Positions 5,076 through 6,481 of a stretch of 6,481 nucleotides of DNA are shown one piece after another. The DNA is from Actinomycetes bacterium. Lineage in GTDB: Bacteria; Actinomycetota; Humimicrobiia; Humimicrobiales; Humimicrobiaceae. The stretch covers positions 1 through 6,481 of the forward strand of contig JAUWCR010000077.1 in NCBI GenBank assembly GCA_030609215.1, written 5' to 3'. The notes under the pieces were generated by a model. It ran no database searches. It saw only the letters and a list, made by a program, of their open reading frames with translations, and was not told the origin of the DNA. Position 1 is the first letter of the stretch. Each line of letters starts with the position of its first letter. The position numbers were made by a program, and so were the translations under genes.

Positions 5076-6404
5076 TTATTTTAACGTTAAATCTTTAACA
5101 AGTTTCTCTAATTTCTGCTCAATATCTGCACCTCCAACCATTTCTTGTATAGCTACAGCCCACGCCGTATTTCTCTCAACCATTCTTGCTTGGGGAGTAA
5201 ACAATACAGAACAATTATTTATAGAATACATAAATGTTTCAATATAAGTCGGAAACTTAACTCTCACCTCTGCAAGGAACTCTTTATTATTCCAACTAGA
5301 TTCTCTTACCGGATTCATTCGTGCGGTTGCATTCTTCAAGTCGTTTTCTTTACCGGTAGCCCACTGCATAAAGTACCATGCTGCTTCTTTATTATTAGAA
5401 GCTGCATTCATACTAATATTCCATATCCAGAGGTTAGCCATATGCTTATCTCCACCTGGCTTAGTAGGAACGGGTGCCCACTTAAGCATGCCTGGTTCGC
5501 CTACTGCAGTCCCCTCAGCATTAACTGCAAAACTACCCAGAATATCTGCATCTACAGTCATAGCTGCTTTACCAGCTGCTAAATCTGCCAAAACATTATA
5601 CCATTCATAACCTACCCATCCTGCTGGTCCATAATCTTGTAGTAACTTAATAAAATCCTTATGAAATGCAATGCCTTCCGGTGATCCCATGGCTGGTTGT
5701 AAGTTCTCATCAAAATCAGTACCACCATAGTTAGTAAGTATACTTATCGGACCAGTATGACACAAATTCCAAGACCTAAGACCACGATGAGTAAAACCAA
5801 TTATATCTGGCTCATTTTCACTTATTATCTTTGCTGCTTCGTAAACCTCCGGTAAAGTATTTGGAACTTTAATATTATATTTTTCAAATAGATCAGCTCT
5901 ATAAATTAGTGACATCACCTCAAAACCAAGAGGAATTGCCCACTGTGATCCTTGTCCTACCGGACTGCCGTCAATCAAATTCCATCGAGTAGATTCTCTT
6001 AAGCTTAGAAAAATATCTTCAAAATCGTAATCTGAATTTGTCAAAGCTGGGTCGGCGATATACTCTTCCAAAGGCTCAATATATCCTGCGGGAGAGAAAG
6101 TCCATATTTGCATTACACCAGTCATTAATACATCAACATCTTTTGAATGAGCAGATAACATTATCATTGATTTGTCGAAAAACTCATCTTCTGAAAGAGA
6201 TTCCGCATTAACAGTAATCCCAGTCAATTTTTCAAATTCTGGAATTGCACTAACTACCCCCTCTGAATATGGATGCTTACACATCAGGATATTAAGTTTA
6301 GTACCTTCAAATTTTCTCCAATCAAATTCAGCAGCAGAAACCATAACAGTTACAAAAGATACGCTAATTATTAATACTATCAACCACAATATATGTTTTT
6401 TCAT
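5076..6404 (-). CDS. ABC importer solute-binding protein (extracellular family 1)
   Basis: This is a 442-residue periplasmic or secreted solute receptor of the MalE/UgpB-like type that delivers its ligand to the two permeases. A Sec signal peptide is clear: MKKH, a hydrophobic core to about residue 22, then VSAAEF with likely signal peptidase I cleavage after Ala24 or Ala25. There is no lipobox Cys, so it is not a lipoprotein. The mature part has family 1 features: an N-terminal lobe start KLNILMCKHPYSEG (36-49), EFEKLTGI (56-63), DVDVLMTG (88-95), a hinge/ligand region with IPLGFEVMSLIYR, and LADLAAGKAAMTVDADILG near 266-284. From memory, the segment with the VMQIW and FSPAGYIEPL motifs recalls binding proteins from two-ATPase importers such as GlpV-like ones. 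Many aromatic residues (Trp, Tyr) in the cleft segments suit sugar or polyol binding, but the ligand is unknown. The start has AAAGGAG 9 bases upstream. Confidence 0.95.
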   Translation of the reverse strand: MKKHILWLIVLIISVSFVTVMVSAAEFDWRKFEGTKLNILMCKHPYSEGVVSAIPEFEKLTGITVNAESLSEDEFFDKSMIMLSAHSKDVDVLMTGVMQIWTFSPAGYIEPLEEYIADPALTNSDYDFEDIFLSLRESTRWNLIDGSPVGQGSQWAIPLGFEVMSLIYRADLFEKYNIKVPNTLPEVYEAAKIISENEPDIIGFTHRGLRSWNLCHTGPISILTNYGGTDFDENLQPAMGSPEGIAFHKDFIKLLQDYGPAGWVGYEWYNVLADLAAGKAAMTVDADILGSFAVNAEGTAVGEPGMLKWAPVPTKPGGDKHMANLWIWNISMNAASNNKEAAWYFMQWATGKENDLKNATARMNPVRESSWNNKEFLAEVRVKFPTYIETFMYSINNCSVLFTPQARMVERNTAWAVAIQEMVGGADIEQKLEKLVKDLTLK

Positions 6405-6440
6405 TTCATTATTCTCCTTTCTTTACTTTCTTTTTTTTAT
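6405..6440 (-). promoter_or_regulatory. Purine-rich leader with Shine-Dalgarno and an overlapping ATG-AAA-TGA
   Basis: The minus-strand leader is almost entirely purine (A8, GAAAG, AAAGAAAGGAG), which keeps it unstructured and favours ribosome loading. AAAGGAG (6420-6414) lies 9 bases before the binding-protein ATG at 6404. A second ATG at 6409, 4 bases from GGAG, opens a two-codon frame, ATG AAA TGA, whose stop overlaps the real start. The ATG at 6404 is preferred because it opens the long frame with a clean signal peptide. Confidence 0.6.
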
Positions 6441-6463
6441 GTCGATTCACAAAATTCAATTGT

Positions 6464-6469
6464 CTTATA
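6464..6469 (-). promoter_or_regulatory. Possible -10 element of the importer operon
   Basis: The minus strand reads TATAAG, 5 of 6 to the sigma-70 -10. A start near 6457 would give a leader of about 50 bases. The matching -35 would lie beyond the right edge of the window, so the promoter cannot be confirmed. A G6 run (6476-6481) lies just upstream and may continue outside. Confidence 0.25.
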
Positions 6470-6481
6470 AAACCACCCCCC

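Noticed and set aside
5002..5247. 81-codon plus-strand frame
   Set aside because: It runs through the stem-loop and antisense to the 3' end of the binding-protein gene; its composition is that of a shadow frame.
5145..5582. 145-codon plus-strand frame
   Set aside because: It is fully antisense to the binding-protein gene; the Cys- and His-rich translation is typical of a reverse-strand shadow and no start signal precedes it.
6440..6465. Direct repeat TGAAT-TTTG-TGAAT as an operator upstream of the importer
   Set aside because: The repeats are only 5 bases and AT-rich, and no dyad symmetry supports them.

Overview
The window is AT-rich bacterial DNA, roughly one third G+C by eye. All recognisable genes lie on the minus strand in one cassette, read from the right end to the left. 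It encodes a complete carbohydrate-type ABC importer: a periplasmic or secreted solute-binding protein, two inner-membrane permeases and two different ATPases. After a 162-base gap comes the 5' part of a zinc-dependent medium-chain (alcohol/polyol) dehydrogenase, which runs off the left edge.

Right to left the order is as follows. A short leader (6405-6481) holds a purine-rich ribosome-binding region. The binding protein is at 5076-6404. A 112-base gap contains a 17-bp stem-loop and then a T8-G6-A5 stretch that takes the place of a normal Shine-Dalgarno. The MalF/UgpA-type permease is at 4070-4963 and the MalG/UgpE-type permease at 3150-4034. An 87-base gap precedes ATPase A (best start 3062, end 1947), which is closely followed by ATPase B (822-1934). 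A 162-base gap carries a possible promoter with an internal 20-bp dyad, and the dehydrogenase occupies 659 down to 1.

The working model is that the binding protein captures a small neutral solute outside the membrane, the two permeases form the channel, the two ATPases form a heterodimeric motor, and the dehydrogenase oxidises the solute or a metabolite of it. The two-ATPase layout recalls the GlpSTPQV glycerol importer of Rhizobium. From memory, the dehydrogenase resembles erythritol/L-threitol dehydrogenases of the EltD type. A short sugar alcohol is therefore the favoured substrate, but the sequence alone does not fix it.

The host cannot be named. The binding protein has a cleavable Sec signal without a lipobox cysteine, which fits a diderm (periplasmic) bacterium better than a typical monoderm Firmicute. 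AT-rich diderm groups such as Halanaerobiales, Spirochaetes, Thermotogae-like or Atribacterota-like lineages would all fit. No mobile element, tRNA, rRNA or CRISPR array was seen. The system is mostly of a known kind. The less ordinary points are the Q-loop Gln-to-Glu change in both ATPases, the altered D-loop of the second ATPase, the intergenic stem-loop and the homopolymeric ribosome-binding region.
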